Shown here one piece after another: positions 34,701 through 44,301 of a stretch of DNA of 64,000 nt. The DNA is from Thalassotalea psychrophila (GTDB lineage: Bacteria; Pseudomonadota; Gammaproteobacteria; Enterobacterales; Alteromonadaceae), in the NCBI RefSeq assembly GCF_031583595.1, contig NZ_CP134145.1, positions 1,922,001 through 1,986,000 on the forward strand, in the 5' to 3' direction. Numbering within the stretch: position 1 is the first letter of the stretch; each line of letters opens with the position of its first letter. The notes beneath the pieces were generated by a model. The model was not told the origin of the DNA. It made no database searches and worked only from the letters and a program-made list of their open reading frames with translations. Position numbers and translations under genes: made by a program.

Positions 34701-35363
34701 CTATTCATCACTCGCATAGCCATTCTCAGGCAATGCTTGATTATCAAGTTTGGCACAATCTTCGCTCATTGTTAAGCGCTGCTCGCAAAACCATTTAACC
34801 ACTAGTGGATAAATTCGATGTTCTTGTTCATGAACTCTTGCAGCAAGGTCATCAGCACTGTCACCGGTAAATACAGGCACTTTGGCTTGTAAAATAACCG
34901 GTCCACCGTCAAGCTCTTCAGTAACAAAATGAACGCTCACACCATGTTCTTCATCACCGGCATCAATAGCACGTTGATGGGTATTTAAACCTTGGTACTT
35001 CGGTAATAAAGAAGGGTGGATGTTTAACAATCTACCTTGAAAGTGTTGTACAAACTCAGCGGTTAAAATTCTCATGAAACCTGCTAGAACGACTAGATCT
35101 GGTTTAAAGATATCTATTTCTTTAATAAGCTGGGCATCGTATGCATCACGGGTTGCAAATTCTTTGTGAGAAAGAACACGTGTTGCTATATCAGAGTTCT
35201 GTGCACGGGTTAAGCCATATACGTCAGCTTTGTTAGATAAAACACCAACAACGTTACCGTTAATAGATTGTTTCTTGCAGGCATCAATGATGGCCTGCAA
35301 GTTTGTGCCACTACCCGAGATAAGAACTACAATTCTTTTCTCGGTATTGTTAACAGATGACAT
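34701..35363 (-). CDS. purN: Phosphoribosylglycinamide formyltransferase
   Basis: Transfers the formyl group of 10-formyl-THF to GAR in purine synthesis. Substrate loop VVLISGSGTNLQAIIDAC at about 11-28; catalytic motif LLNIHPSLLPKYQGLNTHQR (Asn, His) near 103-122; GVSVHFVTEELDGGPVILQA with the catalytic Asp near 140-160. 220 residues, a little longer than E. coli PurN (212) because of a C-terminal tail. It follows purM with a 1-nt gap, forming the standard purMN operon. Confidence 0.95.
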   Translation of the reverse strand: MSSVNNTEKRIVVLISGSGTNLQAIIDACKKQSINGNVVGVLSNKADVYGLTRAQNSDIATRVLSHKEFATRDAYDAQLIKEIDIFKPDLVVLAGFMRILTAEFVQHFQGRLLNIHPSLLPKYQGLNTHQRAIDAGDEEHGVSVHFVTEELDGGPVILQAKVPVFTGDSADDLAARVHEQEHRIYPLVVKWFCEQRLTMSEDCAKLDNQALPENGYASDE

Positions 35364-35364
35364 C

Positions 35365-36405
35365 TTAGTTAATTACCACTTGTTCTTCGTCATCGCTTGC
35401 TGTTTGAATTTCACCTAAGTGCCAAGCATTTTCACCGTGCGCTTTAAGAATTTCCAAACTTTGCTCAACTTTATCAGCAGGAACAACAATCATCATACCA
35501 ACACCACAGTTAAAGGTACGGTACATTTCATGAGTAGTAATGTTGCCTTTTTCTTGTAACCAGTTGAAAATTTCAGGCCATTGCCAGCTGTTACCGTTTA
35601 CCACCGCTTTTGTGTTGGCTGGTAATACACGAGGAATATTTTCCCAGAAACCGCCACCAGTAATGTGTGAAAGGGCATTTGCTTTAACTTCTTTCAGCAT
35701 TGCTAAAGTAGACTTAACATAAATTTTTGTTGGTTCTAATAAATGATCGGCAATTGAACGTTCACCTAACATTTCGCTGGTATCAGTGTTATTCACTTCT
35801 AATACTTTACGAATTAAAGAGAAACCATTTGAGTGAGGGCCTGAAGATGCAAGCGCAATAAGTTGATCGCCAGCAGCAACATTGTCACCAGTGATTAACT
35901 CTGCTTTTTCAGCAACACCAGTACAGAAACCAGCAATATCATAGTCGCCTTCATGGTACATACCAGGCATTTCAGCGGTTTCACCACCAACTAATGCACA
36001 ACCAGATTGCACACAACCTTCAGCAATGCCGGCAACAACATCTGCTGCAACTTGTACGTCAAGTTTTGCAGTTGCGTAGTAATCTAAGAAATATAAAGGC
36101 TCAGCACCAAGTACTAGCAAATCGTTTACACACATAGCAACTAAATCAATACCTACTGTGTCATGCTTCTTTAAATCGATAGCTAAGCGTAGTTTAGTGC
36201 CTACACCGTCAGTACCAGAAATTAACACCGGCTCTTTATAGCCTGTTGGTATTTGACAAACTGCGCCAAAACCACCTAAGCCACCCATAACCTCTGGTCG
36301 AGTAGTTCTTTTAACTGCAGTTTTGATTTTTTCAACTAGTGCATTACCTGCGTCGATATCAACACCTGCGTCTTTATAGCTTAACGATTGTTTTTGCTCG
36401 CTCAC
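35365..36405 (-). CDS. purM: Phosphoribosylformylglycinamidine cyclo-ligase
   Basis: AIR synthetase, step 5 of purine synthesis. The frame is open to an ATG at 36459, but the right start is GTG at 36405 ([20 protein letters not shown]): AAGGG lies 8 nt upstream and the 346-residue product then matches the family length. Typical motifs are [66 protein letters not shown] and [16 protein letters not shown]. First gene of the purMN operon, divergent from the DUF2066-hda operon. Confidence 0.95.
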   Translation of the reverse strand: MSEQKQSLSYKDAGVDIDAGNALVEKIKTAVKRTTRPEVMGGLGGFGAVCQIPTGYKEPVLISGTDGVGTKLRLAIDLKKHDTVGIDLVAMCVNDLLVLGAEPLYFLDYYATAKLDVQVAADVVAGIAEGCVQSGCALVGGETAEMPGMYHEGDYDIAGFCTGVAEKAELITGDNVAAGDQLIALASSGPHSNGFSLIRKVLEVNNTDTSEMLGERSIADHLLEPTKIYVKSTLAMLKEVKANALSHITGGGFWENIPRVLPANTKAVVNGNSWQWPEIFNWLQEKGNITTHEMYRTFNCGVGMMIVVPADKVEQSLEILKAHGENAWHLGEIQTASDDEEQVVIN

Positions 36406-36550
36406 TTGGGAACCCTTAAAATGTAAGTTTGTAATATTAAAGATGTAAAAATTGCGCATATTCTACCAGTGCTGACGCCGATATAAAATCTTTGTGAGAA
36501 AATATTTTTTTTCTTGGTTAAATACTTAATCTTTATGATAATATTTGCGT

Positions 36551-37654
36551 ATGAAAACAATGAAATTATCTACTAATAAAGCCGTTAGCGCTTTTTTATT
36601 ACTTATTGCCATGGCATTCCCTGTGTTTGCAATAGAAGTAAACGATTTATATCAAGCACAAGTGTTGGTTGATAACACGTCTACGGGTAAACAAAAAGCG
36701 GCTAAGCAGGCATTCAAGCAAGTACTTGTTAAGCTTGCTGGGGAAAAATTTGTTCGCTCAAATGAACAAATTAAAAAGGCCTTGGCTAAACCTAATAATT
36801 ATTTAAGCCAGTTCAGTTATGAACAAGTCGAAAATGAAACATTTTTACTTGCTCGTTTTGAACAGGATAAAATTAATCAGTTGTTACAAAAATCTAAAGC
36901 TAGTGTTTGGGGAAAATATCGTCCACTGATGACCATATGGATGGTTGAAGAAGATGGTATCGTGCGTAATGTTGTTGATGATTCAACATTTGAATTGAAA
37001 ACACTGATCACCGATACGGCGAACAATCGTGGTTTGCCTGTTAATTTCCCGTTAATGGATTTAACTGATTCAATGAATATTTCGGTAAGTGATATTTGGG
37101 GAAGGTTTCCTGACACTTTACAGCAGGCATCGAGTCGTTATTTAGCTGAAGCTGTTGTGGTTATTCGAGTATCAAATAGTACCTTACTTGAAGAACCTGA
37201 TATTACCACTTGTGGGCGTGTATGTAAGAAATGGCAGTACTCAGCTGACTGGCAATATATCAGTCAGGGCGAAGTCATTGAAAATAAAGTTAATGGTGAT
37301 GATAAAAATCAAGTGATTGCTTTAGCGATAAATGATTTAGCCGAGCATTTACACAACAATAGTGCTTACGTATTTAGTACAGAACAGCAAGGTCAGTTGG
37401 ATATTGAAATTGCCAATGTTAATTCAATGCAAGCGTTTGTTTCTGTAAGTGAGTTTTTAACTAATTTAACCTTAGTATCTGATGTTAAGCTTATCAGTGT
37501 ATTTGGCGAGAAAATGTTATTTAGACTGAATATTTTAGCAAATGCTGAGGCAATAAAACAAAGCTTGAAGCTTGAACAAAAACTGAGTGAAAATCACGAC
37601 CCATTAGCTATTATTAATGAAGATGCGGTTATTAGTTTTATGTGGAAGGGTTAA
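36551..37654 (+). CDS. DUF2066 domain exported protein (367 aa)
   Basis: Signal peptide after MKTMKLSTNKAVSAFLLLIA (cut near FAIE, after 28 or so residues). The family signature follows: VNDLYQAQVLVDNTSTGKQK at the mature N-terminus and LARFEQDKINQLLQ near 100. ATG 36551 is preferred to a TTG six nt upstream. DUF2066 proteins are periplasmic, of unknown function, and found next to purM and hda in many gammaproteobacteria. The stop codon overlaps the hda start (TAATG), so the two are translationally coupled. Confidence 0.88.
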   Translation: MKTMKLSTNKAVSAFLLLIAMAFPVFAIEVNDLYQAQVLVDNTSTGKQKAAKQAFKQVLVKLAGEKFVRSNEQIKKALAKPNNYLSQFSYEQVENETFLLARFEQDKINQLLQKSKASVWGKYRPLMTIWMVEEDGIVRNVVDDSTFELKTLITDTANNRGLPVNFPLMDLTDSMNISVSDIWGRFPDTLQQASSRYLAEAVVVIRVSNSTLLEEPDITTCGRVCKKWQYSADWQYISQGEVIENKVNGDDKNQVIALAINDLAEHLHNNSAYVFSTEQQGQLDIEIANVNSMQAFVSVSEFLTNLTLVSDVKLISVFGEKMLFRLNILANAEAIKQSLKLEQKLSENHDPLAIINEDAVISFMWKG

Positions 37655-38355
37655 TGTCGAATACTGAGCAATTACCTTTAGCCGTTCATTTACCCGATGA
37701 TGAAACTTTTGATAGTTTTTATGCGGTAAATAGTGGTGCCGTGATCGGACAGTTAAAAGCGTTTATTCAAACTCCTGTAACTACAACCAATGGCTTTTAT
37801 TTATTTGGTCAAGCAGCTGTAGGAAAATCTCACTTATTACACGCTAGTTGTGCTTACGCTGCAGACATGGGCTTAACCTCTTTATGTTTATCGTTTTCAG
37901 AAATCAAGCAGTTATCTGTTGAAGTGTTAGCAAACCTTGAGAGCTTTGACTTAATTTGTCTAGATGATTTACACCTAATTGCTGGAGATGAACAATGGCA
38001 ACAAGGTATTTTTGATTTATATAATCGTGTCATCGAAAACAATAAAAAACTGATCATAGCTGGTAACAATAGTGCCAATAGCTTACTTATTACCTTACCT
38101 GATCTAGTTTCACGTATCACTTGGGGCTTTACTGAACAGTTAAAGCCATTAGCAGATGTTGATAAGATATTGGCAATGCAACTTCGCTCTAAATTGCGTG
38201 GTATTGAAATGAATGAAGAAACGGCTAAATTTTTACTAAACCGCTTATCACGTAATATGAATAATTTGGTGGAAAGCTTGGATGTTCTAGATAAAGCCTC
38301 CATTAAAGCGCAACGTAAAATTACCATTCCTTTTATTAAAGAAACGTTGTTCTAA
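37654..38355 (+). CDS. hda: DnaA regulatory inactivator Hda
   Basis: AAA+ protein related to DnaA domain III. It contains a clamp-binding-like N-terminus (TEQLPLAVHLPDDETFDSFY; QLPLAV resembles the QL-S/D-L-F/L beta-clamp motif), Walker A as FGQAAVGKSHLLHA, Walker B as LICLDDLHLIAGD, and sensor regions (PDLVSRITWGFTEQLKPL). It lacks a DNA-binding domain. It stimulates ATP hydrolysis by DnaA after replication starts. ATG 37654 has GGAAGG just upstream, giving 233 residues, the usual size. Second gene after DUF2066. Confidence 0.93.
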   Translation: MSNTEQLPLAVHLPDDETFDSFYAVNSGAVIGQLKAFIQTPVTTTNGFYLFGQAAVGKSHLLHASCAYAADMGLTSLCLSFSEIKQLSVEVLANLESFDLICLDDLHLIAGDEQWQQGIFDLYNRVIENNKKLIIAGNNSANSLLITLPDLVSRITWGFTEQLKPLADVDKILAMQLRSKLRGIEMNEETAKFLLNRLSRNMNNLVESLDVLDKASIKAQRKITIPFIKETLF

Positions 38356-38438
38356 TAGTTCTGCAGCTGTAGGTGGTCAATAAACATAGATCAGTTTTAC
38401 CACATTGGAGACGGCTTAAAATATCAGAAAAAATACAA

Positions 38439-38578
38439 CGTCATCCTCGAGGAGTTCAAGCGACATCGGGGACCTCCTTCAGTTATAGCGTACATATAAT
38501 AATTTGATTTTATTACTTTTTAGAACCTCAGTATGCGTCGGGAGGTCCCGCGTCTCGCTTTGGCTCGCAGGATGACGG
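38439..38578. repeat. Composite REP pair (type B + inverted type A) between hda and mltF
   Basis: Type B unit 38439-38477 (CGTCATCCTCGAGGAG...GGGGACCTCC) and, inverted, type A unit 38540-38578 with GTCTCGCTTTGGCTC (38552-38566), the complement of the core at 23705 and 27531. It occupies the middle of the 340-nt gap 38356-38695 between two convergent genes; I see nothing else there. Confidence 0.85.
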
Positions 38579-38695
38579 CGTTCTTTTAATTTATGAAACC
38601 TTCCGCTTTGTGGCACTACCTGAAATGGCTTTGCTACGAACTGTTGCTGATTTTGTTCCGAGAAAATATTTCTCAGGCAGTTTATTAACAATTAA

Positions 38696-40768
38696 TTAAA
38701 GAGAAGTCATTTCAACTTGATGGATATATGCTTGGTACTTATGGCGAATATTGCGTACATACGTAACTGGTTCATTGCCTCGAACATAACCATAGCGAGC
38801 TTTAGACGAATATTCTCGTTTAGATAAAAGCAACATCGCCCGTTCCACATTGTCAAACCATACATCTTCACGCCAGCCTTTTTGTTTTGCTAAACGAATT
38901 GCATCATTTACGTGCCCATAGCCAGCATTATATGAGGCGAGTGAAAACCAAATCAGTTGATCTTCGCGTACATCCATCTCTTTCATACGCTCTTGTACCC
39001 AATGCATATACTTTACACCCGCATGAATGCCATTTTCTGGGTTAGTCATATCAGATATTTTTAATTCTTTAGCGGTGCGCGGCATCACTTGAAATAAGCC
39101 TAAAGCTCCGGCATAAGATCTGGCATTAGGGTTGAAGCGACTTTCTTGATGCATTTGCGCGATAAGTAAATTGCTATCAAAGCCGTACTGTTTGGCATAT
39201 TTTTTTACTACATCATCATAAGGTGATAATGCACCGCCAGTTTTTTGTTGGGTAAAATCTTGGTGATGTTTATCAATGAGTTTTTGATTTTCAAAGTACT
39301 TGTTATGAATTACGTTATAAAACAGACCGCGATAAGTACGTTTAATATAGGTATCAATTTTAGCTAATAATGCATTACTGCCAGTTTGTACCACCCAGCT
39401 TTGGGCTTTTTCTTTACCAATATTAATACCCGCATTGATATCGGTACGTAAACTTAGTTCTAAATCAACCAAATGATTATCGGCAATGGTAAGGTCAAAT
39501 TCACCAGTAGCAACAGCTTCTATGATCCGCTCGGTGTCGTAGGTTTCTGGTGCTGCTGTTAGTACAATTTCAGGCATTAAGGTTTGTAAATCTTTTACAG
39601 TGTTCCAGTAAGAGCTAGATTTTCTGACGGTAATGTTACGGTACTTTAAATCTTCAATACGGCTGATTAATGGATCATTTTCTCCACTGACTAGTTGTTC
39701 TGTTGCGTAATGATACGGACGAGAGAAGCCCAAACCTTGTTTTATACGCTGCTGATTTGGCGTATAAAAGCCTAAAGCGATATCGGCTTTACCGTCTTTA
39801 ATGTATTCAAACATCGCTTCATTATCTGGCGCCACTAAAATTTCATAACGTAGGCGGTGTGCTCGGGCAAAATCCTTGGCAAGTTCATAGTGAAACCCCA
39901 TTAACTCACCTTTCCATAAATAATAGGAAGAGATGTTATTGCGCATAACAAATTTGATCGTACGTCGTTCAGTTATTATGTCCCATTCATCTTTAATCGG
40001 GATGGTTTTATTAATGGTAATTTCTTGTTGAACGAGAAAATTATTTAGAGCAGTTTTCAGTAAGTTAGATTGTTTATTTACTGCCCAGGCGATTTCTTTA
40101 GCGCTATTAGCTTGCAAACTTATCTTCAGATCTTTTCGATACTCGAGAGTTGAATCAATAATATTTGAATCAACAATTGTTAAGTCATACTCTCCGCTGG
40201 CAACTTTATCAAAAATTTTATCGTGGCTCAGGTGTTTTGGTATTTCAATAATTTCAAGGTTTTTATAAACTTTGGCTAATCCAATTGCTGTTAGAGCGTA
40301 AGAAGTACCAGGCTGTACAGCAACTTTACGACTGTCTAAATCTTTTGCATTAACCAAGTCTTTTGCGCCGTTTGCCATAATTAAATGTTCAGTGGTTTCA
40401 ATAAGAGGCAGGGTGAAATCAATTTGTCTTTTTCGTAAAGGGTTAACGGTTAGGTTTGAGGCGATAATATCGCCTTCGCCTTTAACTAGGGCAGGGATTA
40501 ATTCGGCAAAATCATCTTTAAAAATATACTCAATGCTTAGATTATTTTCTTTGGCAAAATTTTCTAAATAGTCTTTATCTAAATTTGGTGGTGAGCCAGC
40601 CCTTGGAAGATAGTTATCTTGTCCTGACCAAGTTAGAACTTTAAGTGTTTTGCTTGCTTCAATTTCACTAAGGTCTCTGCTGTTTGCTTTAGCAAGCTCT
40701 GCGAAACATAAGACAAATATTAATGAAAAAATTAAATAAAGCTGCTGCTTAGTCAAAGGCTTGTCCAA
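38696..40768 (-). CDS. MltF-like lytic transglycosylase with two solute-binding domains (690 aa)
   Basis: Signal peptide (LYLIFSLIFVLCFAELAKANS). Two SBP_bac_3-type domains follow (about 40-265 and 268-490), each with a GEGDIIASNLTVNPLRKRQI or DGKADIALGFYTPNQQRIKQ type of segment. The SLT domain (about 520-660) has catalytic Glu 542 in HQESRFNPNARSYAGALGLF and SLASYNAGYGHVNDA. E. coli MltF has one sensor domain and about 518 residues, so this protein carries an extra copy. It cuts murein strands in the periplasm, with activity probably tuned by bound ligand. The start codon is uncertain: the open frame begins with TTG at 40768 without a clear ribosome binding site. Symbol mltF would fit the family but not the architecture. 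Confidence 0.85.
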   Translation of the reverse strand: MDKPLTKQQLYLIFSLIFVLCFAELAKANSRDLSEIEASKTLKVLTWSGQDNYLPRAGSPPNLDKDYLENFAKENNLSIEYIFKDDFAELIPALVKGEGDIIASNLTVNPLRKRQIDFTLPLIETTEHLIMANGAKDLVNAKDLDSRKVAVQPGTSYALTAIGLAKVYKNLEIIEIPKHLSHDKIFDKVASGEYDLTIVDSNIIDSTLEYRKDLKISLQANSAKEIAWAVNKQSNLLKTALNNFLVQQEITINKTIPIKDEWDIITERRTIKFVMRNNISSYYLWKGELMGFHYELAKDFARAHRLRYEILVAPDNEAMFEYIKDGKADIALGFYTPNQQRIKQGLGFSRPYHYATEQLVSGENDPLISRIEDLKYRNITVRKSSSYWNTVKDLQTLMPEIVLTAAPETYDTERIIEAVATGEFDLTIADNHLVDLELSLRTDINAGINIGKEKAQSWVVQTGSNALLAKIDTYIKRTYRGLFYNVIHNKYFENQKLIDKHHQDFTQQKTGGALSPYDDVVKKYAKQYGFDSNLLIAQMHQESRFNPNARSYAGALGLFQVMPRTAKELKISDMTNPENGIHAGVKYMHWVQERMKEMDVREDQLIWFSLASYNAGYGHVNDAIRLAKQKGWREDVWFDNVERAMLLLSKREYSSKARYGYVRGNEPVTYVRNIRHKYQAYIHQVEMTSL

Positions 40769-40976
40769 ATAAAATATTCTTGTTAATAAAACTTTAGCAT
40801 AAAATGACGAAAACCATATTGTTAACAGGTAGGATTTTTATATTTTTAAAAGATCAGCTACACATTTCTTTATAACTGGTTTACAGCTGCTTAATAGGCA
40901 AGCGATAATCAATAAAAATTCACATTCTTACATTTGCTTGTAATAATACCCTTAGCATTTATTTTGAGACGAAATT

Positions 40977-42812
40977 TTGGCAGAAAAAAAACTCCAGCAT
41001 TTTTATATTGCTGAAGATCAATCTATTTATCTACTTAGCCATAAAGATGCAGCTAAATTAAAGCAATGGATTGAACTAAGTAAAAGCCAGCTAAAAGACC
41101 TTGGCTACAATAATGTTGAAATGATCGGCAAAGGCGCTTATGGCTTTGTTTTTTCAGGTAAAAATGAAAGCGGTGAAGAACAAGTTTTTAAATTCTCGCG
41201 TATTAATTTACCTCAGCACGTACAAGATAGATTAGCCGATGAAGCTGAAATGCAGGATATGCTTGAGCATCAACGCATACCTAAACTGTTTGAGTATTTA
41301 AAAATAAAACGTCAATCAATCGTTCATATGAGCCGTGCTCCTGGCGATGATCTAGATGTTATTTCTCATAGACTCGGCCCATTGCCGGCAGAGCAAGTTG
41401 TTAATATTACCATTCAGTTAATCGAACTTCTACAATTCATCAGGGAGCCAACTAATAATACTCGTACGCTGCCTGTCGTGCATGGCGATATAAAACCTTC
41501 AAATATTGTCTTAGATGAAGACACTGATCAAATTCAACTTATTGATTGGGGCTCATCAGTTTGGGCACAATGTGATAAAGACGGGCACAGCACCGCAACT
41601 AACATCATGGACTTAATGAGTGGCGATTTACAACAAACCAACTCTCGCATGGGCGATATTTATTTTATTGGTGATGATCAATTGAATGGTGGTTTATCAT
41701 CGCCTCGTTTTGACGAACAAGGTATGGCTGCAACCATTTACGCTCTGGCTTCAGGCCAGTCATGTCGTTATGGCTATAAAGTAATACCAGCATCATCATT
41801 GGGCTTGCCATTAATGTTAGCGAAAGCATTAGATGGTATGTTAGGTGAAGATCCAAAGTTACGACAACAAGCAGGTGATTATTTAATTAATAATTTAAAT
41901 TTATTAAAAAATACAGTGTTAGCGAGTGTCCCTACAAAATTAAACATTGATGCGATGATCCCTGTTTGGCAAAGAATACATCATGATGAAATAGATACCG
42001 TAGTTTATGGCTCACGTAAATCGTTTTTAAGGGCGCAAGCTGATAAAGAAAGTTTGGTTGATATAGACGATGTACAACTAGAAAAATATTATAAAAATTT
42101 TCTCGTCGGTATGGGCGATACTGAAAAAGCATTCGTTGCCGCGGTTAGTCGTTTGGCAAAATTTCCTGTAGTTGGCGGCTTGGCAATAAGATGGGAAAAG
42201 GATGGTGTTTATGTTGACTCTAACTTAAGTTTATTTGATCCAAAGTTAGAATACTCTTTCAAGTCAGCGGTGAATAACATGGTGACCCTTGCCAGGGGAA
42301 TTTTTCGAATAGGTATTTTTAAATCCTGTTTATTTAATGCCAGAGATACACTGCATGTAGAACGCAAAAATAATAGCACACCATTTATTGCTAAAGCGCA
42401 GCAGAGTATTCCATTTGAAGTAAGTAAACTTGCTGAAGTTGATCATACCAGTAAACTGCACTCATACTTTGAAGATGGTAAAGATCCCGATGAATATTTA
42501 CGCCTTCCTGATGGAATTATGGCGGTGTTAGCGCGTTTGAATCTAATACATCATACTGGTTGTATTATTTTTGAGGTATTAGAGAAGCATTTAAAAATAC
42601 ACAGCTATTTAATGCTGTTAAATCATGATCAAAAACAAGAATTTAAGCAGTGTTTACAAGACATTTTGGATTTATTGCCAACTATTAAAGGTGTTGGTAT
42701 TTCCGGCTTTATGAAGCTACCTTATAAAGACACACGGTTTTTTGAACACATTAATCAATTACCTGATAAATTTTACCCAAAAAATCCGAAAGTATTAGAT
42801 ACAAATCATTAA
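40977..42812 (+). CDS. Serine/threonine protein kinase with unknown C-terminal half (611 aa)
   Basis: Eukaryotic-like kinase core: Gly loop GKGAYGFVF (51-59), Lys 72 in VFKFSR, catalytic loop HGDIKPSNIVLD (169-180; HGD instead of HRD) and metal-binding DWG (190-192; instead of DFG). The key Lys, Asp and Asn residues are present, so activity is expected. Residues 310-611 match no family I know; they lack membrane segments. The start is a TTG preceded by GAGACG, and no ATG exists before the Gly loop that keeps the conserved N-terminal part. It is followed at 10-nt spacing by the VOC and patatin genes, implying a three-gene operon. Confidence 0.82.
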   Translation: MAEKKLQHFYIAEDQSIYLLSHKDAAKLKQWIELSKSQLKDLGYNNVEMIGKGAYGFVFSGKNESGEEQVFKFSRINLPQHVQDRLADEAEMQDMLEHQRIPKLFEYLKIKRQSIVHMSRAPGDDLDVISHRLGPLPAEQVVNITIQLIELLQFIREPTNNTRTLPVVHGDIKPSNIVLDEDTDQIQLIDWGSSVWAQCDKDGHSTATNIMDLMSGDLQQTNSRMGDIYFIGDDQLNGGLSSPRFDEQGMAATIYALASGQSCRYGYKVIPASSLGLPLMLAKALDGMLGEDPKLRQQAGDYLINNLNLLKNTVLASVPTKLNIDAMIPVWQRIHHDEIDTVVYGSRKSFLRAQADKESLVDIDDVQLEKYYKNFLVGMGDTEKAFVAAVSRLAKFPVVGGLAIRWEKDGVYVDSNLSLFDPKLEYSFKSAVNNMVTLARGIFRIGIFKSCLFNARDTLHVERKNNSTPFIAKAQQSIPFEVSKLAEVDHTSKLHSYFEDGKDPDEYLRLPDGIMAVLARLNLIHHTGCIIFEVLEKHLKIHSYLMLLNHDQKQEFKQCLQDILDLLPTIKGVGISGFMKLPYKDTRFFEHINQLPDKFYPKNPKVLDTNH

Positions 42813-42822
42813 GGTAACTACT

Positions 42823-43203
42823 ATGGCAAATGATAAAATAGGCGATGTAGCCTGGCTTGACTTAACCGTTAAAAATGCAAGCACAGTGAAAGATTTTTAC
42901 CAAGATGTAGTCGGTTGGAAAAGTGAAGGCTGTGACATGGGCGATTATGAAGACTATGTAATGACTAGCCCTATTGACGGTGAAGCAAAGTCAGGTGTCT
43001 GTCACTCAACAGGAGTTAATGCCGATTTACCGCCCGTTTGGATGCCTTATTTTATTGTTGCAGACATCAAGAAGTCAGCTGTAGCCGTACAAGCCAATGG
43101 TGGAACCTTGTTGACAGAAATAAAATCGATGGGTGGTGAAGATAAGTATGTTGTAATTAAAGATCCTGCCGGCGCCATTTGTGCGCTTTATTATAAAGCT
43201 TAA
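42823..43203 (+). CDS. VOC family (glyoxalase/bleomycin-resistance-like) protein (126 aa)
   Basis: Single vicinal-oxygen-chelate module pair in 126 residues: VAWLDLTVKNASTVKDFYQD at the N-terminus, MPYFIVADIKKSAVAVQANG in the middle and VVIKDPAGAICALYY at the end, which is the usual metal-site-proximal strand. The enzymatic reaction is not predictable, and many such single-domain proteins lack metal. AAGG precedes ATG. Sits between the kinase and patatin genes with 10-nt gaps on both sides. Confidence 0.85.
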   Translation: MANDKIGDVAWLDLTVKNASTVKDFYQDVVGWKSEGCDMGDYEDYVMTSPIDGEAKSGVCHSTGVNADLPPVWMPYFIVADIKKSAVAVQANGGTLLTEIKSMGGEDKYVVIKDPAGAICALYYKA

Positions 43204-43213
43204 GGAATAATTA

Positions 43214-44287
43214 GTGAGTAAAGCGTTAGCTGTATATGCAGGTAAGTCTGCATTAGCGCAAATAAAACAACAGGGTATTACACAAGAGCAATTTAAGTTA
43301 TTGGTGGGCGCCAGTGGTGGACCTAAGTGGTTTGTATTAGCTGGCTTAGATAGATACTTTTGTGGTGAGTTTTTTAAAAAACGACAAACTCCACTTTATA
43401 CCCTTGGTTCATCGGCAGGAGCATGGCGCTTTAGTTGTTATGCGCAACAAGACCCACTTGCAGCAATAAATCGTTTAATCGATGGCTATTCAAATTTATC
43501 TTATCCAAGTGATGCAAATATTAGTGAGGTAACTCTGCAAAGTGAACAGTTATTAGCTCATATTGTTGGCGGTAATGCTAGAGAAATTGCGAGTAATCCA
43601 ATAATTAAAAACACCTTAATAGTGGCTAAATCAAAAGGCTTAACACGTTATGAAAATAAGAGTGTTCTGCTATTTGGTTTGCTAGTTTCTGCGCTTGCAA
43701 ACAGGGTTAATAGAAAATTTTTAGGCAAGTATTATCAACGCATAATACTTAGTAGTGACATTAACCAAATTCCGTTTGATTTTAATGATGGTATTGATTC
43801 TAAAGTTGTCCCTTTAACAGAGCATAATGTACTACAAGCTTTGCAGGCGACAGGATCAATCCCTATGGTAATAAATGGTATTAAGAATATCGTTGGCGCT
43901 GACAGTGGCATGTTTAGAGATGGTGGCATTATTGATTACCATTTCGATCAGCCATTTTTGCCAAAATCATCTGCAGGACAAGATGGTTTAGTATTGTACC
44001 CACATTTTTATAATGAGTTTAAGCCTGGCTGGTTTGATAAGTATATTAAAAATCGATTTGCCAATACTCAGCATTTCGATAAAACCTTGGTATTAGCGCC
44101 AACAGATGAATTTGTGGCTAAATTACCTTACGGCAAAATACCGGATAGAAAAGACTTTACCGAAATGTCTGAACAGCAGCGTATTAAGTACTGGCAAACT
44201 GTTATCAATGAATCTGAGCGCTTAGCTGATGAGTTTTCTGAGCTTTGTCAAAGTGATGAACCGACTAAAAACATCCTGCTTCTTTAA
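43214..44287 (+). CDS. Patatin-like phospholipase (357 aa)
   Basis: Patatin catalytic dyad: oxyanion loop GASGGPKWFVLAGLDRYF (32-49), nucleophile Ser 67 in GSSAG (65-69), Asp 236 in DGG (236-238). It begins at GTG with TAAGGA upstream. No signal peptide or transmembrane segment is evident, so a cytoplasmic or peripheral lipid acyl hydrolase is expected. Last gene of the kinase-VOC-patatin operon. It ends 14 nt from the convergent dgt-like gene. Confidence 0.85.
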   Translation: MSKALAVYAGKSALAQIKQQGITQEQFKLLVGASGGPKWFVLAGLDRYFCGEFFKKRQTPLYTLGSSAGAWRFSCYAQQDPLAAINRLIDGYSNLSYPSDANISEVTLQSEQLLAHIVGGNAREIASNPIIKNTLIVAKSKGLTRYENKSVLLFGLLVSALANRVNRKFLGKYYQRIILSSDINQIPFDFNDGIDSKVVPLTEHNVLQALQATGSIPMVINGIKNIVGADSGMFRDGGIIDYHFDQPFLPKSSAGQDGLVLYPHFYNEFKPGWFDKYIKNRFANTQHFDKTLVLAPTDEFVAKLPYGKIPDRKDFTEMSEQQRIKYWQTVINESERLADEFSELCQSDEPTKNILLL

Positions 44288-44301
44288 CGTGAATGAGTTG
44301 T

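Noticed and set aside
37854..38327. Minus-strand ORF of 157 codons
   Set aside because: It lies wholly inside hda on the opposite strand, with no start signal and low-complexity basic content.
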